Assembly: GCF_014196295.1 (NCBI RefSeq) | Contig: NZ_JACIDK010000001.1 | Span: forward strand, 848,785-912,784 | DNA from: Phenylobacterium haematophilum | GTDB taxonomy: Bacteria > Pseudomonadota > Alphaproteobacteria > Caulobacterales > Caulobacteraceae | Reading direction: 5' to 3' | Length of the DNA: 64,000 bases | In this document: positions 1-8,606 of the stretch, piece by piece | Position numbering within the stretch: the first letter of the stretch is position 1 | Layout of the letters: each line of letters begins with the position of its first letter | Notes under the pieces: model-generated | What the model was told of the DNA's origin: nothing | Seen by the model: only the letters and a program-made list of their open reading frames with translations | Databases searched by the model: none | Made by a program: the position numbers and the translations under genes

Positions 1-568
1 AATCTTCGGTCTTCAACAGTTCGGCGAGCCTGCGTCGGGCCCGATAGACCCGAGTCTCGATGGTTTTCGCCGACACGCCGAGCAAGTCCCCCGCCGCCTG
101 CTGCGACAATTCCTCGAAGGCTGTGAGGATCAGCGGCTCCTTGAGCTTGGCCGGCAGCAGGGCTATGGCCCGGTCGAGCGCCCGGCGTCGTTCGGCGGCG
201 ATGAGGCTGTTGTCGGCAGCCGGCTGCGGGTCAGGCGCGGCCGCCACCTCCTCGCCGCCCGGATCGGCGCCGAAAAACACCCGCCGCACCGCCTCGCGTC
301 GCCCCCGGTCGCGAGATTTGTTGAGCGCAATGGCGCGCATCCAGCTCGTGAAGGAACGCCCGGCGTCATAGCGAGCCAGGTTGCGCCAGGCGGCGACGAA
401 GCTCTCCTGCACGACTTCGTAGGCGGCGTCGGCGTCGCCGACGTAACGCCTCACGAACCGGTACAGCCATCCCTTGTGGCGGCGCATGAGCAGGGTGAAC
501 GCGTGATCCTCGCCATCGAGCGCCCGACGGGTCAGCTCGACGTCGGACGCCTCGTCGGATTCGGTCAC
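1..568 (-). CDS. ECF-family RNA polymerase sigma factor, CnrH-like (3' end cut by window edge)
   Basis: The frame is open from a GTG start at 568 to the left edge, so the C-terminus is missing. The translation has a sigma region 2 (around residues 20-80, with RRHKGWLYRFVRRYVGDAD and a following SFTSWMRAIALNKSRD) and a sigma region 4 (around residues 120-185, with LSQQAAGDLLGVSAKTIETR, a helix-turn-helix that reads the -35 element). No region 3 lies between them, which is typical of group 4 (ECF) sigma factors. The GTG start overlaps the stop of the CnrX-like gene by 4 bases, so the genes are translationally coupled. The order anti-sigma candidate, periplasmic sensor, sigma matches cnrYXH, so I infer a metal- or envelope-stress-responsive sigma factor. 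The target promoters are not identifiable here. Confidence 0.9.
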   Translation of the reverse strand, partial: MTESDEASDVELTRRALDGEDHAFTLLMRRHKGWLYRFVRRYVGDADAAYEVVQESFVAAWRNLARYDAGRSFTSWMRAIALNKSRDRGRREAVRRVFFGADPGGEEVAAAPDPQPAADNSLIAAERRRALDRAIALLPAKLKEPLILTAFEELSQQAAGDLLGVSAKTIETRVYRARRRLAELLKTED

Positions 569-1002
569 TTCGCGTCTTCGGTCAGGGCCTCCGACACGCG
601 TCTGTCGAAGATCGCGGCCTGTTCCGGGGTCAGGATCGCCCGCATCTGCAGGATATGGACAACGGTTTCCTTCTGGAGCTCGCCCATCACGTCGTGGAAA
701 TGCTCGATCGCCGTCCGCACCTCAGGGGAATACTCGTGCTTGGCGTTGATCGCCCCGGCCAGCTCGGCGTTCGCCATACGCAACTCAGCCTCGCGCGCGC
801 TGCGCGTGATCGAGAACTCCCGCTCCAGAGCCTGCAGTTGTCGGCCCTGTTCGTCGCTTAGGCTGAGCTTCTCGTGCATGAACTCATGCAGCGAGGGTTC
901 CTGCTTGGCGTTGAGCACATAGGTGGCCCCGCCCCAGGCCCCGAGACCCGCGGCCAGCGCCGCGAGCAGCACCGTCAGGATCGCGCCTCGCAGTCCGCTC
1001 AC
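565..1002 (-). CDS. Periplasmic metal sensor, CnrX/NccX-like
   Basis: A 145-residue protein with one N-terminal membrane or signal segment (about residues 7-30) and a helical periplasmic domain. The domain has two motifs: HEFMH (His39, His43) and HILQM (His116, Met120), with Glu60 between them. In Cupriavidus CnrX the Ni/Co site is built from His42, His46, Glu63, His119 and Met123. Every one of these is present here with a constant offset of three residues. The start overlaps the upstream gene stop by 4 bases (ATGA) and its own stop overlaps the sigma start. CnrX-type proteins bind metal in the periplasm and release the sigma factor held by a membrane anti-sigma factor. CpxP/Spy-type chaperones share the fold but not this ligand set. 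Confidence 0.82.
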   Translation of the reverse strand: MSGLRGAILTVLLAALAAGLGAWGGATYVLNAKQEPSLHEFMHEKLSLSDEQGRQLQALEREFSITRSAREAELRMANAELAGAINAKHEYSPEVRTAIEHFHDVMGELQKETVVHILQMRAILTPEQAAIFDRRVSEALTEDAK

Positions 1003-1292
1003 CTGCGGGCTTCCAGCAGCGTGGAAGGCGCCAGCCGGCTATCGAGCGCGAAGACGGATGTCTCCTTAGGAGCCGCCGCCGCCGCCACGGCCGAAGCGCT
1101 GCCGACCGCGGCGCCCACGACCAGTGCCATGACCACGCTCGCCATGCGGACAGGCGCAAAGCCGAACGCAGGCTCGCGCTCGATGCGCGCGCCGCCGATC
1201 CGCCGCCAGACAGCCGGTTCGAGCTGGCTCAGATCACGGTCCGGCCCTTGGGATTTGAGCCCTTCAACCAGTTCATCCAGCGAGTGGTTCAT
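999..1292 (-). CDS. Small single-pass membrane protein, candidate anti-sigma factor (CnrY position)
   Basis: 97 residues. I chose the ATG at 1292 over a longer frame beginning at 1388, because the protein from MNHSLDELVEGLKSQG onward has a soluble N-terminal part (residues 1-50), one hydrophobic helix (about 51-77, rich in Val and Ala) and a short periplasmic tail. This layout, cytoplasmic sigma-binding segment plus one membrane helix, is that of CnrY. The gene is first in a three-gene operon with the CnrX-like sensor and the ECF sigma gene, joined by 4-base overlaps. The sequence itself is too short and variable to prove the family, so the anti-sigma role rests on gene order and topology. 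Confidence 0.65.
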   Translation of the reverse strand: MNHSLDELVEGLKSQGPDRDLSQLEPAVWRRIGGARIEREPAFGFAPVRMASVVMALVVGAAVGSASAVAAAAAPKETSVFALDSRLAPSTLLEARR

Positions 1293-1511
1293 CGACGACT
1301 CCGCATACGTCACGCTATCTATACGCGCCGGTTGCGCAAATCCCTCGGCATTCGCAGATGCATCACGCCCACAGGCGCGCCGGAGCACTGGCGCTGGACC
1401 TCGTCAAGCTATACGCAAGCGCGGACCCGCCGTGAGCCTTCAGCTCGTGGATGCGCATGGGCTAGCCCGGTTCTGCGCGCAATCTCCACAATCGCCCCGT
1501 TCGTGGCCCTC

Positions 1512-2204
1512 ATGGACAACGCCCTCATCCTGATCGTCGAAGACGAGCCCGAGATCGCCGAGATTCTCGACGCCTATCTCAGCCGGGACGGTTTTCGGAC
1601 GGTGCGGGCGGGCGACGGCGTGACGGCGTTGCAGCACCATCGGATGCTGCGCCCCGACCTCGTCGTGCTCGACGTCAAGCTGCCCAAGGCCGACGGCTTC
1701 GAAGTGCTGGCCGAGATTCGCCGCCGCGGCGACACGCCGGTGATCATGGCCACCGCCCTGGCCGAGGACCTCGACAAGCTCTCCGCGCTGCGGATCGGGG
1801 CCGACGATTATGTCGTGAAGCCGTTCAACCCGCTCGAACTCGTCGCCCGCGCCCGCGCGGTCCTGCGCCGCACCCAGGCCCGAGGCGTGAGCCACCTGCT
1901 GCGTCTCGGCCCGCTGGAGATCGACCCGCAGGCCTATTCGGTCGTGGTGATCGGCGAAATCGAAGCCAAGACGCTCGACCTGACGCTCACCGAATTTCGG
2001 CTGCTCGAACACATGGCGCGCGCGCCGCGCAAGGTGTTCAGCCGCGCCGAACTGCTCGACGCCTGCCTGCCCGACGGCGACGCACTGGAGCGGACTGTCG
2101 ACAGTCACGTCTCGAACCTGCGCCGCAAGCTGGACGCGGCTGGCGCCGCCGATCTGCTGGAGGGTGTTCGGGGCGTCGGCTATCGGCTCGCCCACCTGCC
2201 ATGA
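1512..2204 (+). CDS. OmpR-family response regulator, BaeR-like
   Basis: 230 residues, starting at the ATG at 1512. The upstream frame extension to 1248 covers the divergent gene and is not conserved-looking. Receiver domain at about 1-120, with the acidic pair Glu10/Asp11, phospho-acceptor Asp54 and Lys103. A winged-helix DNA-binding domain occupies about 130-225 (LTLTEFRLLEHMARAP, then VDSHVSNLRRKLD and VRGVGYRL). It overlaps the following histidine kinase by 4 bases (ATGA), so the two form a two-component system. The pair is divergent from the ECF operon across a 219-bp gap, so shared stress regulation is possible but unproven. BaeR/CreB are the nearest well-known relatives; the exact signal is unknown. 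Confidence 0.9.
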   Translation: MDNALILIVEDEPEIAEILDAYLSRDGFRTVRAGDGVTALQHHRMLRPDLVVLDVKLPKADGFEVLAEIRRRGDTPVIMATALAEDLDKLSALRIGADDYVVKPFNPLELVARARAVLRRTQARGVSHLLRLGPLEIDPQAYSVVVIGEIEAKTLDLTLTEFRLLEHMARAPRKVFSRAELLDACLPDGDALERTVDSHVSNLRRKLDAAGAADLLEGVRGVGYRLAHLP

Positions 2205-3376
2205 GTCGCCTGCGCCGCCTGCCGCGCCGCCCCTGGAAGCTGAGCGCTCAGCTGGTCGCGGCCATGACTGCTGTCGTCGTCCTGTCGGTGATCATCATGA
2301 TCGGCGGCATGGCGCTGTACTATCTGATCCTCGACAAGGTCTTGCGGCTGCAGATGCCCCCGCAGGCGCTCGCCGCCTATCACGCCATCGAGGCCAACAA
2401 GATTCCACAGCCCGCCGATTTCCAGGTTCTGCTGGACGTCCATAAGGGACTGGAGACGCAGTTGAGCTTGATGGAGCTCGGCGCCCTGGCCGTCTGCGGC
2501 GCGGTGGCGCTGACCGCCGGCGTTGCTGCGGCGCTGTGGTTCGCGCGAAGCATCAGCGATCCGCTGCACAGGGTGGCCGCGACGGCGCGCCGCGTCGCCG
2601 GCGGCGATCTCGGCGCCCGGGTCCTGCAGCCGGAAACCGGCGGCGGCGCCGGCGAGACGCACCAACTGATCGCCGACTTCAACCGGATGGCAGACGAGAT
2701 GCAGCGCGCCGAGCGCGACATGCGCGAGAGCGTCGCCGCCATCGCCCACGAGCTGCGCACTCCGCTCACCGTGCTGCGCGGCCGACTGCAGGGCATGTCG
2801 GACGGGGTGTTCGTGCCCGACAGCAAGGGCCTGGCCGGCCTGATCCTGCAGGTCGACTCCCTCACCCAGATCGTCGAGGACCTGCGCACCTTGAGCCTGG
2901 CCATGGCCGGCCGGCTGATGCTGCAGCCCGCGAGCCTCGATCTGGCGCAGGAGATCGAGGCCGCGGTCGATGCGCTGGCTCCGGATTTCAACGCCGCCGG
3001 GCTGACCATCGAACGCGACCTGCGTCCGGCCCCGGTGCGGGCCGATCCGGCGCGGCTGCGCCAGGTGCTGCTGGTGATGCTCGAGAACGCACGGCGCTAC
3101 GCCCTGGCCGGCGGCGTGGCCCGGGTCGAGACCCGTCGCGGCGAGGGCATGGTCTATCTGCGGGTGCTGGACCGAGGTCCTGGTCTGCGCGTCGGCGACG
3201 AGGAACGCGTCTTCGAGCGCTTCTGGCGGGCCGACGAATCCCGTTCGCGCGACGCGGGCGGCACGGGCCTGGGCCTGGCCGTCGTCAAGGCCATCGCCGA
3301 GGCGCATGGCGGAACGGCGATCGCGTTCGCCCGACCTGGCGGCGGCGCCTGTTTCGAAATCCGCCTGCCGGCCTGA
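2201..3376 (+). CDS. Sensor histidine kinase, BaeS-like
   Basis: 391 residues. Two transmembrane helices (about 17-45 and 92-114) flank a short periplasmic segment of some 45 residues. A HAMP linker follows (about 113-170, SISDPLHRVAATARRVAGGD). The HisKA dimerisation domain carries phospho-acceptor His183 in IAHELRTPLT. The ATPase domain has the N box (LENARRYA), a G1 box (DRGPGL) and a G2 box (GGTGLGLAVVKAI). Its start overlaps the response-regulator stop by 4 bases, so it is the cognate kinase. The periplasmic sensor part is too short to predict a ligand. Confidence 0.9.
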   Translation: MSRLRRLPRRPWKLSAQLVAAMTAVVVLSVIIMIGGMALYYLILDKVLRLQMPPQALAAYHAIEANKIPQPADFQVLLDVHKGLETQLSLMELGALAVCGAVALTAGVAAALWFARSISDPLHRVAATARRVAGGDLGARVLQPETGGGAGETHQLIADFNRMADEMQRAERDMRESVAAIAHELRTPLTVLRGRLQGMSDGVFVPDSKGLAGLILQVDSLTQIVEDLRTLSLAMAGRLMLQPASLDLAQEIEAAVDALAPDFNAAGLTIERDLRPAPVRADPARLRQVLLVMLENARRYALAGGVARVETRRGEGMVYLRVLDRGPGLRVGDEERVFERFWRADESRSRDAGGTGLGLAVVKAIAEAHGGTAIAFARPGGGACFEIRLPA

Positions 3377-3407
3377 ACGCGCTCCGTCTCGACCTCCCTC
3401 GCCGCTC

Positions 3408-3422
3408 GGCGCCGACGGCGCC
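3408..3422. repeat. Short GC-rich inverted repeat after the histidine kinase gene
   Basis: GGCGCC-GAC-GGCGCC forms a 6-bp stem with a 3-base loop, 32 bases after the kinase stop. There is no T-tract, so a terminator role is only possible. Further downstream (3464-3475) lies a perfect 12-base palindrome ACCGCGCGCGGT in the flagellin upstream region. I could not fit a sigma54 -24/-12 element in this 192-base gap. Confidence 0.3.
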
Positions 3423-3568
3423 CAAGCTCCACCTTGGCGGCTACCGCTTCTAACCTGCGCTTAACCGCGCGCGGTAACGAAGGTGCAACGCTGCCGCGAG
3501 CAATCTGATTGTGGGACAAAGCGCCCTGCTGACGCGCGCGTCAGCTCCCTTGGAACCGAGGCTTCGTC

Positions 3569-4396
3569 ATGCCGCTGAACAGCGTCAATACGAACACCAG
3601 CGCCATGATCGCGCTGCAGAGCCTCAACGCCATCAGTGCGGAATACGCCCAGGTCCAGCGTCGCATCTCGACCGGCCTGAAGATCGCCAGCGCCAAGGAC
3701 AACCCCGCGATATGGGCGATCGCCCAGAACATGCGAGCCGAATCCAAGTCGCTCGACGCGGTGATGAATTCGCTTCAGCGTGGTCAGTCGATCGTCGACA
3801 CCGCGATGACCGCCGGCGAGACGATTTCCGACATCCTATCGCAGATGAAGGAAAAGGCGCTGGCGGCCACCGAGGCCGGTCTCAGCACCGCCAGCCGCCA
3901 GGCGCTCAACGACGAGTACGTCGCCCTGCGCCGCCAGATCGATCTGGTGGCCTCGAACGCAAGGTTCGACGGCGTGAACCTGATCTCGGCGGGCTCCACC
4001 GGCGACATCCGCGCCCTGGCCAACGCCAAAGCGACGGCGACGATCAATGTCGACCACGTCGACCTGTCCACCACGGGGGGAGCGATCTCCTCGACCTTGG
4101 CCGACCTCATGGGCGGCGTCACCTCCGCCGACATCAAGGCGCTGGAGGCCTCCTCCCAGCAGGTGTCGTCCGCCCTCTCAAAGCTCGGCGTCGGCGGCAA
4201 GGCGCTCGACCGCCAACTTGAGATGACCTCCAAGCTGCAGGACAGCTACGATTCCGGAATCGGCAATCTCGTCGACGCCGATCTGGCCAAGGAGAGCGCC
4301 CGGCTGACCGCCCTGGACGTCAAGATGCAACTCGCCATCCAGGCGCTCAGGATCGCCAACCAGGGCCCTTCGCTGCTGCTCGCCCTGTTCCGATAG
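3569..4396 (+). CDS. Flagellin
   Basis: 275 residues, the short flagellin size seen in Caulobacterales. It has the conserved N-terminal D0/D1 region ([16 protein letters not shown], then [22 protein letters not shown]) and the C-terminal D0 region ending in [14 protein letters not shown]; the central variable domain is small. It would polymerise into the filament after export by the flagellar type III apparatus. No signal peptide is present, as expected. The gene stands alone: no flaF, flbT or other flagellar gene is next to it, so it is probably one of several paralogous flagellins dispersed in the genome. A purine-rich GGAACCGAGG lies 5' of the ATG as a likely ribosome-binding region. Confidence 0.93.
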   Translation: MPLNSVNTNTSAMIALQSLNAISAEYAQVQRRISTGLKIASAKDNPAIWAIAQNMRAESKSLDAVMNSLQRGQSIVDTAMTAGETISDILSQMKEKALAATEAGLSTASRQALNDEYVALRRQIDLVASNARFDGVNLISAGSTGDIRALANAKATATINVDHVDLSTTGGAISSTLADLMGGVTSADIKALEASSQQVSSALSKLGVGGKALDRQLEMTSKLQDSYDSGIGNLVDADLAKESARLTALDVKMQLAIQALRIANQGPSLLLALFR

Positions 4397-4463
4397 TTGC
4401 GATCTTCGTCGGCTCGGGCGTTTGGCCCCTCCCAGCGGCGCAGCAAGCGCCTATATCGCGCTG

Positions 4464-5477
4464 ATGGTTGATCTCTCGGTTCTCGATCTCTCGCCGATCG
4501 TCGAAGGCGGCAGCGCCGCCCAGTCGCTGCGCAACAGCCGCGACCTCGCCCAGCACGCCGAACGCTACGGCTACAAGCGCTACTGGCTGGCCGAGCACCA
4601 CAACATGGCCGGCGTCGCCAGCGCGGCGACCTCGGTGGTCATCGGCTACGTGGCCGAGGGGACCTCGACCATCCGGGTCGGCGCCGGCGGCATCATGCTG
4701 CCCAACCACGCCCCGCTGGTGATCGCCGAGCAGTTCGGCACGCTCGCCTCGCTCTATCCAGGCCGCATCGATCTCGGTCTCGGCCGCGCGCCTGGATCGG
4801 ACCAGGCGACCGCCCGCGCCCTGCGCCGGACCTTGGCCGGCGACATCGACGACTTCCCGCGCGATGTGATCGAACTGATGAACTACTTCGAGCCGGTGAA
4901 GCCCGGCCAACTCATCCGCGCGGTGCCCGGCGCGGGCCTGGACGTCGAGTTCTGGATGCTGGGCTCCAGCACCTACGGCGCGCAGCTCGCCGCGGCGCTC
5001 GGCCTGCCCTACGCCTTCGCCTCGCACTTCGCGCCGACCCAGCTGGAGCTGGCGCTGAACGTCTATCGCAGCCAGTTCCGACCGTCCGAGCACCTGGACA
5101 AGCCGCACGTCATGCTCGGCGTGAACGTCACAGCCGCCGACACTGACGCCGAGGCCCAGCGGCTGTTCACCTCGCTCAAGCAGGCCTTCATCAACCTTGG
5201 CCAGGGACGTCCCGGCCCGCTGCCGGCGCCGATCGACGATCCGGACGGCCGCCTCGACGAGATGGGCGGCGCCATGCTGCGCCAGAGCTTGAGCTGTTCG
5301 ATCGTCGGCTCGCCCGAGCGTGTGCGTCAGGGCTTGGCCGATTTCGTGCGCCGCACCGGCGCGGACGAGCTGATGGTCACCGCCCAGGTCTACGACCACG
5401 CGGCCCGGGTCAGGTCGTTCGAGATCGCCGCCCAGGCGCGCGATGAACTCGCACGCCTGGCGGACGCATCTGCCTAG
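4464..5477 (+). CDS. LLM-class flavin-dependent oxidoreductase (luciferase-like)
   Basis: 337 residues from the ATG at 4464. An in-frame start at 4422 would add 14 residues without family similarity. The N-terminal [15 protein letters not shown] and the motif [19 protein letters not shown] are typical of the bacterial luciferase-like TIM-barrel enzymes that use FMNH2 or F420. [13 protein letters not shown] contributes to flavin phosphate binding. The C-terminal segment [16 protein letters not shown] is also family-typical. The substrate cannot be predicted. Its stop shares four bases (CTAG) with the convergent DUF1508 gene. YhbW of E. coli is the kind of homologue I would expect. Confidence 0.88.
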   Translation: MVDLSVLDLSPIVEGGSAAQSLRNSRDLAQHAERYGYKRYWLAEHHNMAGVASAATSVVIGYVAEGTSTIRVGAGGIMLPNHAPLVIAEQFGTLASLYPGRIDLGLGRAPGSDQATARALRRTLAGDIDDFPRDVIELMNYFEPVKPGQLIRAVPGAGLDVEFWMLGSSTYGAQLAAALGLPYAFASHFAPTQLELALNVYRSQFRPSEHLDKPHVMLGVNVTAADTDAEAQRLFTSLKQAFINLGQGRPGPLPAPIDDPDGRLDEMGGAMLRQSLSCSIVGSPERVRQGLADFVRRTGADELMVTAQVYDHAARVRSFEIAAQARDELARLADASA

Positions 5478-5650
5478 GCGTTATCTTCGACCGGCGCGTC
5501 CGGACCGTTCTTCTTGATGGAATCGATCGCGTTCTGGGCGCCCGCCTTCGACGAATAGCCTTCGGTCGAGAACAGAGTTTCGCTATTGTACTTGAAGCGA
5601 ACCCGGAATTCTCCAGCCTTGTCCTTATAGATCTCGAACTTGTGCGCCAC
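5474..5650 (-). CDS. DUF1508 (YegP-family) small protein
   Basis: 58 residues from a GTG at 5650 preceded by a GGAGA ribosome-binding site. A longer frame from 5683 would add a non-conserved basic stretch. The text [23 protein letters not shown] followed by [21 protein letters not shown] is the single repeat of the DUF1508/YegP fold, a small beta-beta-beta-alpha unit of unknown biochemical role. E. coli YegP carries two copies; here there is one. The gene is convergent with the flavin oxidoreductase gene, with a 4-base stop overlap. Confidence 0.88.
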   Translation of the reverse strand: MAHKFEIYKDKAGEFRVRFKYNSETLFSTEGYSSKAGAQNAIDSIKKNGPDAPVEDNA

Positions 5651-5834
5651 AGGTCGTCTCCGTTTGACGATTGAACATGCCATCCCCTGGCGGGCAGACT
5701 TGGGCGCCGCCCCCTTCAGGTCAAGCCTGATGCCGGGCTGCGCGCCACACTAAGGCCACGCTTGCGTGATCCCTTTGCGAAAGGCGGTCGTGCGCCCACC
5801 TAAGACTGTGTCGCCCTTTGGTTTGGAGCCAGTT

Positions 5835-6335
5835 ATGCGCGCCCTGCTATTTACCGCATTCGCCGCCTTCGCCCTCGTCGGTTCAGCGTTCGCAGAGCCG
5901 ATGCCGACCGTCGCCAGCGTCCAGGTCACGCTCAGCCCAGAGCTGCAGAAGAAGGCCGCAGAGGAATACGGCGTCCGTGACGTCGAGCGCCTGGCGACCG
6001 AACTGCGCAAGGACGTTGAGCGCGAAATGCATCGCACGGGCGTCCTGGCCGGCGGCCGCCTCGAGCTGACCCTCGTGGACGCGCGCCCCAACCGCCCGAC
6101 CTTCAAGCAGCTCGGCGACAGGCCCGGCCTTTCGATGGAGAGCTTCGGCGTCGGCGGCGCCAAGATCGAAGGCCGCGCCATATCGGTCGACGGCGAGGTG
6201 ACGCCGATCCGCTACGACTGGTACGAAACGGACATCCGCCAGTCGCGTCTCACCACCACCTGGTCGGACGCTGAGTACGCCTTCAACCGCTTCGCCCACC
6301 AATTGGGCCGCGGCAATGTGTACGCCCGGCGATAA
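5835..6335 (+). CDS. Secreted or periplasmic protein of unknown function
   Basis: 166 residues from the ATG at 5835, which has GGAG just upstream. The frame is open from 5766, but those residues do not look like a signal sequence. An N-terminal signal peptide (MRALLFTAFAAFALVGSAFA, likely cleaved after Ala20) leads into a mature domain of about 145 residues. The mature part has alternating basic and acidic helices (LSPELQKKAAEEYG, LATELRKDVEREMHRTG) followed by a beta-rich part and the C-terminal YDWYETDIRQSRLTTTW. I do not recognise the family. No neighbour suggests a function; it stands alone between a DUF1508 gene and a transporter gene. Confidence 0.75.
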   Translation: MRALLFTAFAAFALVGSAFAEPMPTVASVQVTLSPELQKKAAEEYGVRDVERLATELRKDVEREMHRTGVLAGGRLELTLVDARPNRPTFKQLGDRPGLSMESFGVGGAKIEGRAISVDGEVTPIRYDWYETDIRQSRLTTTWSDAEYAFNRFAHQLGRGNVYARR

Positions 6336-6419
6336 CGTCGATAGACCTTGCCACCCTGGGGCCTGAGGGTTCACATCGCGCCGCTCGCCGGACGCCCGTA
6401 GATCCGGAAGCGTCAGGGG

Positions 6420-7793
6420 ATGAGTGAGATGACCGCGCAAGCGGAACGGCGTTCCAACTGGACACTTGCGGCCCTGGCCGCCCCGTGTCTCCCCCTGGCG
6501 GGCCTGGGTCTGCCGCTCGTGGTCTATCTCCCCGAGTACTATGCCAACGAACTCGGCCTCAGCCTCGGCGCTGTCGGCATGGCGTTCATGCTGGTGCGCC
6601 TGCTCGACATGGCGTTCGACCCCTATATCGGCGGGGTGATGGACGGCACCCGATCGCGGTTCGGGCGCTTCAAGCTGTGGTTCGCGATCAGCGCGCCGAT
6701 GCTGATGCTGGCCTCCTACATGCTGTTCATGGCGAAGCCCGGCGTCTCCACGGGCTATCTGTGGCTCTGGCTGCTGGTGGTCTATGCCGGCGTTTCGATC
6801 GCCGGCCTCTCCCAACTGGCCTGGGCCGCCGTGCTCTCGCCGCAGTACGACCAGCGCTCTCGGATCTATGCCTGGTGGCAGGCCGGCAACGTCGTCGGCA
6901 TGATCTTGGTGCTCACCCTGCCGGCGCTGCTGCCGCTGCTGGGCGTCACCGGACACCGCGCCGGCGTCCAGGCGATGGGCTGGTTCATCGTCATCCTCAT
7001 GCCGATCACGGTGGCGCTGGCACTGTGGCGCGTCCCCGAACCGCCGGTCGTTTCCGAGGTGAAGAGGTCTGGCTTCCGCGAGTACCTGGCGCTGTTCAAG
7101 CGCCCGACCGTGGTGCGCATCCTGGTCGCCGACCTGCTGATCGGGACCGGCCCGGCGATCACCGGCGCCCTGTTCTTCTTCTTCTTCGGCCGCGTGAAGG
7201 GCTTCACCCACGCGGAGGCCAGCCTCCTGCTGCTGATCTACTTCATCGGCGGTCTGGTCGGCGCGCCGCTGTGGACCTGGCTGTCCTACAAGATCTCAAA
7301 GCACCGCGCGCTCGCCGTGTCGGGGATCGTGTACGCCGCGCTGACGCTCTGCTCGCTCCTCATCCCGCAAGGCGCGATGATCCCCGCCGCCACACTGATG
7401 TTCATGATCGGCGTGCCTTACGCGGCCGGCGCCTTCCTGCTGCGGGCGATGATGGCCGACATCGGCGATGAGGAGCGTCTGGCCAGCGGCGTCGACCGCA
7501 CCGGCCTGCTTTACGCCATCCTGTCCGGCACCGTGAAGGTCGGCTCGGCCGCCGCGGTCGGCGTCAGCTTCCCGCTCCTGCAGGCCATGGGCTTCGATCC
7601 CAAGGGCTCGGGCGTCGATACCGGTCTCCAGGGCCTGGCCATTCTCTTCGCCGCAGCGCCGGCCGCGATGTCCATCGCGGCCAGCGTGATCGTCTGGGGC
7701 TTCCCGCTGACCTCAGAGCGTCACGCGGAGATTCGCGCAGCCCTGGCGGCCCGCGATATGAAGGACGCCCAACTTGCAGAAGCCGCCGAATAA
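6420..7793 (+). CDS. MFS transporter of the glycoside-pentoside-hexuronide (MelB-like) type
   Basis: 457 residues with about 12 hydrophobic segments. The segment LLDMAFDPYIGGVMDGTRSRFGRFKLW matches the signature of GPH symporters, in which the conserved Asp pair in helix 2 takes part in cation coupling and the loop between helices 2 and 3 reads DxTRSRxGRxRPW. This suggests cation-coupled uptake of a sugar or glycoside in the inner membrane. No glycosidase or sugar regulator is adjacent, so the substrate is open. mazG begins 3 bases after its stop, so the two may be co-transcribed. A second in-frame ATG at 6429 is an alternative start. Confidence 0.88.
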   Translation: MSEMTAQAERRSNWTLAALAAPCLPLAGLGLPLVVYLPEYYANELGLSLGAVGMAFMLVRLLDMAFDPYIGGVMDGTRSRFGRFKLWFAISAPMLMLASYMLFMAKPGVSTGYLWLWLLVVYAGVSIAGLSQLAWAAVLSPQYDQRSRIYAWWQAGNVVGMILVLTLPALLPLLGVTGHRAGVQAMGWFIVILMPITVALALWRVPEPPVVSEVKRSGFREYLALFKRPTVVRILVADLLIGTGPAITGALFFFFFGRVKGFTHAEASLLLLIYFIGGLVGAPLWTWLSYKISKHRALAVSGIVYAALTLCSLLIPQGAMIPAATLMFMIGVPYAAGAFLLRAMMADIGDEERLASGVDRTGLLYAILSGTVKVGSAAAVGVSFPLLQAMGFDPKGSGVDTGLQGLAILFAAAPAAMSIAASVIVWGFPLTSERHAEIRAALAARDMKDAQLAEAAE

Positions 7794-7796
7794 TCC

Positions 7797-8606
7797 ATGA
7801 GTTCCACGCCCAGCGATCAGCGCCCCATCGACCGCCTGCTGTCCATCATGGCGAGGCTGCGCGACCCTGACGGAGGCTGCGCCTGGGATCTTGAGCAGAC
7901 CTTCGCGACCATCGCGCCCTATACGGTCGAGGAGGCCTATGAGGTCGCCGACGCCATCGAGCGGGGCGACCTGAACGACCTGCGCGAGGAATTGGGCGAC
8001 CTGTTGCTGCAGGTGGTGTTCCACAGCCGGATGGCGCAGGAACAGGGCGCGTTCGCATTCGACGACGTGGCCGACGCCATCTCCGAGAAGATGATCCGCC
8101 GCCACCCGCACGTGTTCGGGCAGGACGAGCAGCGCACCAGCGCCGAGCAGACCCGCGCCTGGGAGATTATCAAGGCTCAGGAGCGCGCGACGAAGGGCAA
8201 GAACCAGAGCTTGCTCGACGACGTGCCGACCGGCCTGCCCGCCCTCACCCGCGCGGTGAAACTGACCGCGCGGGCCGCGCGTGTAGGTTTCGACTGGCCG
8301 GACGTCTCGTTCGTGCTCGATAAGCTGCGCGAGGAGACCGCTGAACTGGAAGTCGAAATCGCCAACGGCCGCGACGTCGCGCGCATGCGCGACGAGTTGG
8401 GCGACATCCTGTTCGTCTGCGCCAACCTGGCCCGCAAGCTGGACCTGGAGCCCGAGGACGCGCTGCGCTCGACCAACGCCAAGTTCGCGCGCCGCTTCCA
8501 GTTCATCGAGGCCGAACTGGCGAAGCGCGGAAAGACCGCAGACCAATCCGACCTCGAAGAGATGGACGCCCTCTGGGACGCGGCCAAGGCGGCCGAAAAG
8601 GCCTAG
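7797..8606 (+). CDS. mazG: Nucleoside triphosphate pyrophosphohydrolase MazG
   Basis: 269 residues with two MazG repeats. The N-terminal one carries EEAYEVADAIERGDLNDLREELGDLL and the C-terminal one EETAELEVEIANG followed by MRDELGDILFV, the EExxE...ExxD pattern of magnesium-binding acidic residues. MazG hydrolyses non-canonical or excess NTPs to NMP and pyrophosphate. The C-terminal repeat is the catalytic one in E. coli. The gene lies 3 bases after the transporter gene and overlaps the stop of convergent hflX by 4 bases (CTAG). Confidence 0.95.
   Translation: MSSTPSDQRPIDRLLSIMARLRDPDGGCAWDLEQTFATIAPYTVEEAYEVADAIERGDLNDLREELGDLLLQVVFHSRMAQEQGAFAFDDVADAISEKMIRRHPHVFGQDEQRTSAEQTRAWEIIKAQERATKGKNQSLLDDVPTGLPALTRAVKLTARAARVGFDWPDVSFVLDKLREETAELEVEIANGRDVARMRDELGDILFVCANLARKLDLEPEDALRSTNAKFARRFQFIEAELAKRGKTADQSDLEEMDALWDAAKAAEKA

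Noticed and set aside
3377..3568. Sigma54 promoter before the flagellin gene
   Set aside because: Candidate GG and GC pairs (e.g. in TGGGACAAAGCGCCCTGC) have the wrong spacing of 12 instead of 10.
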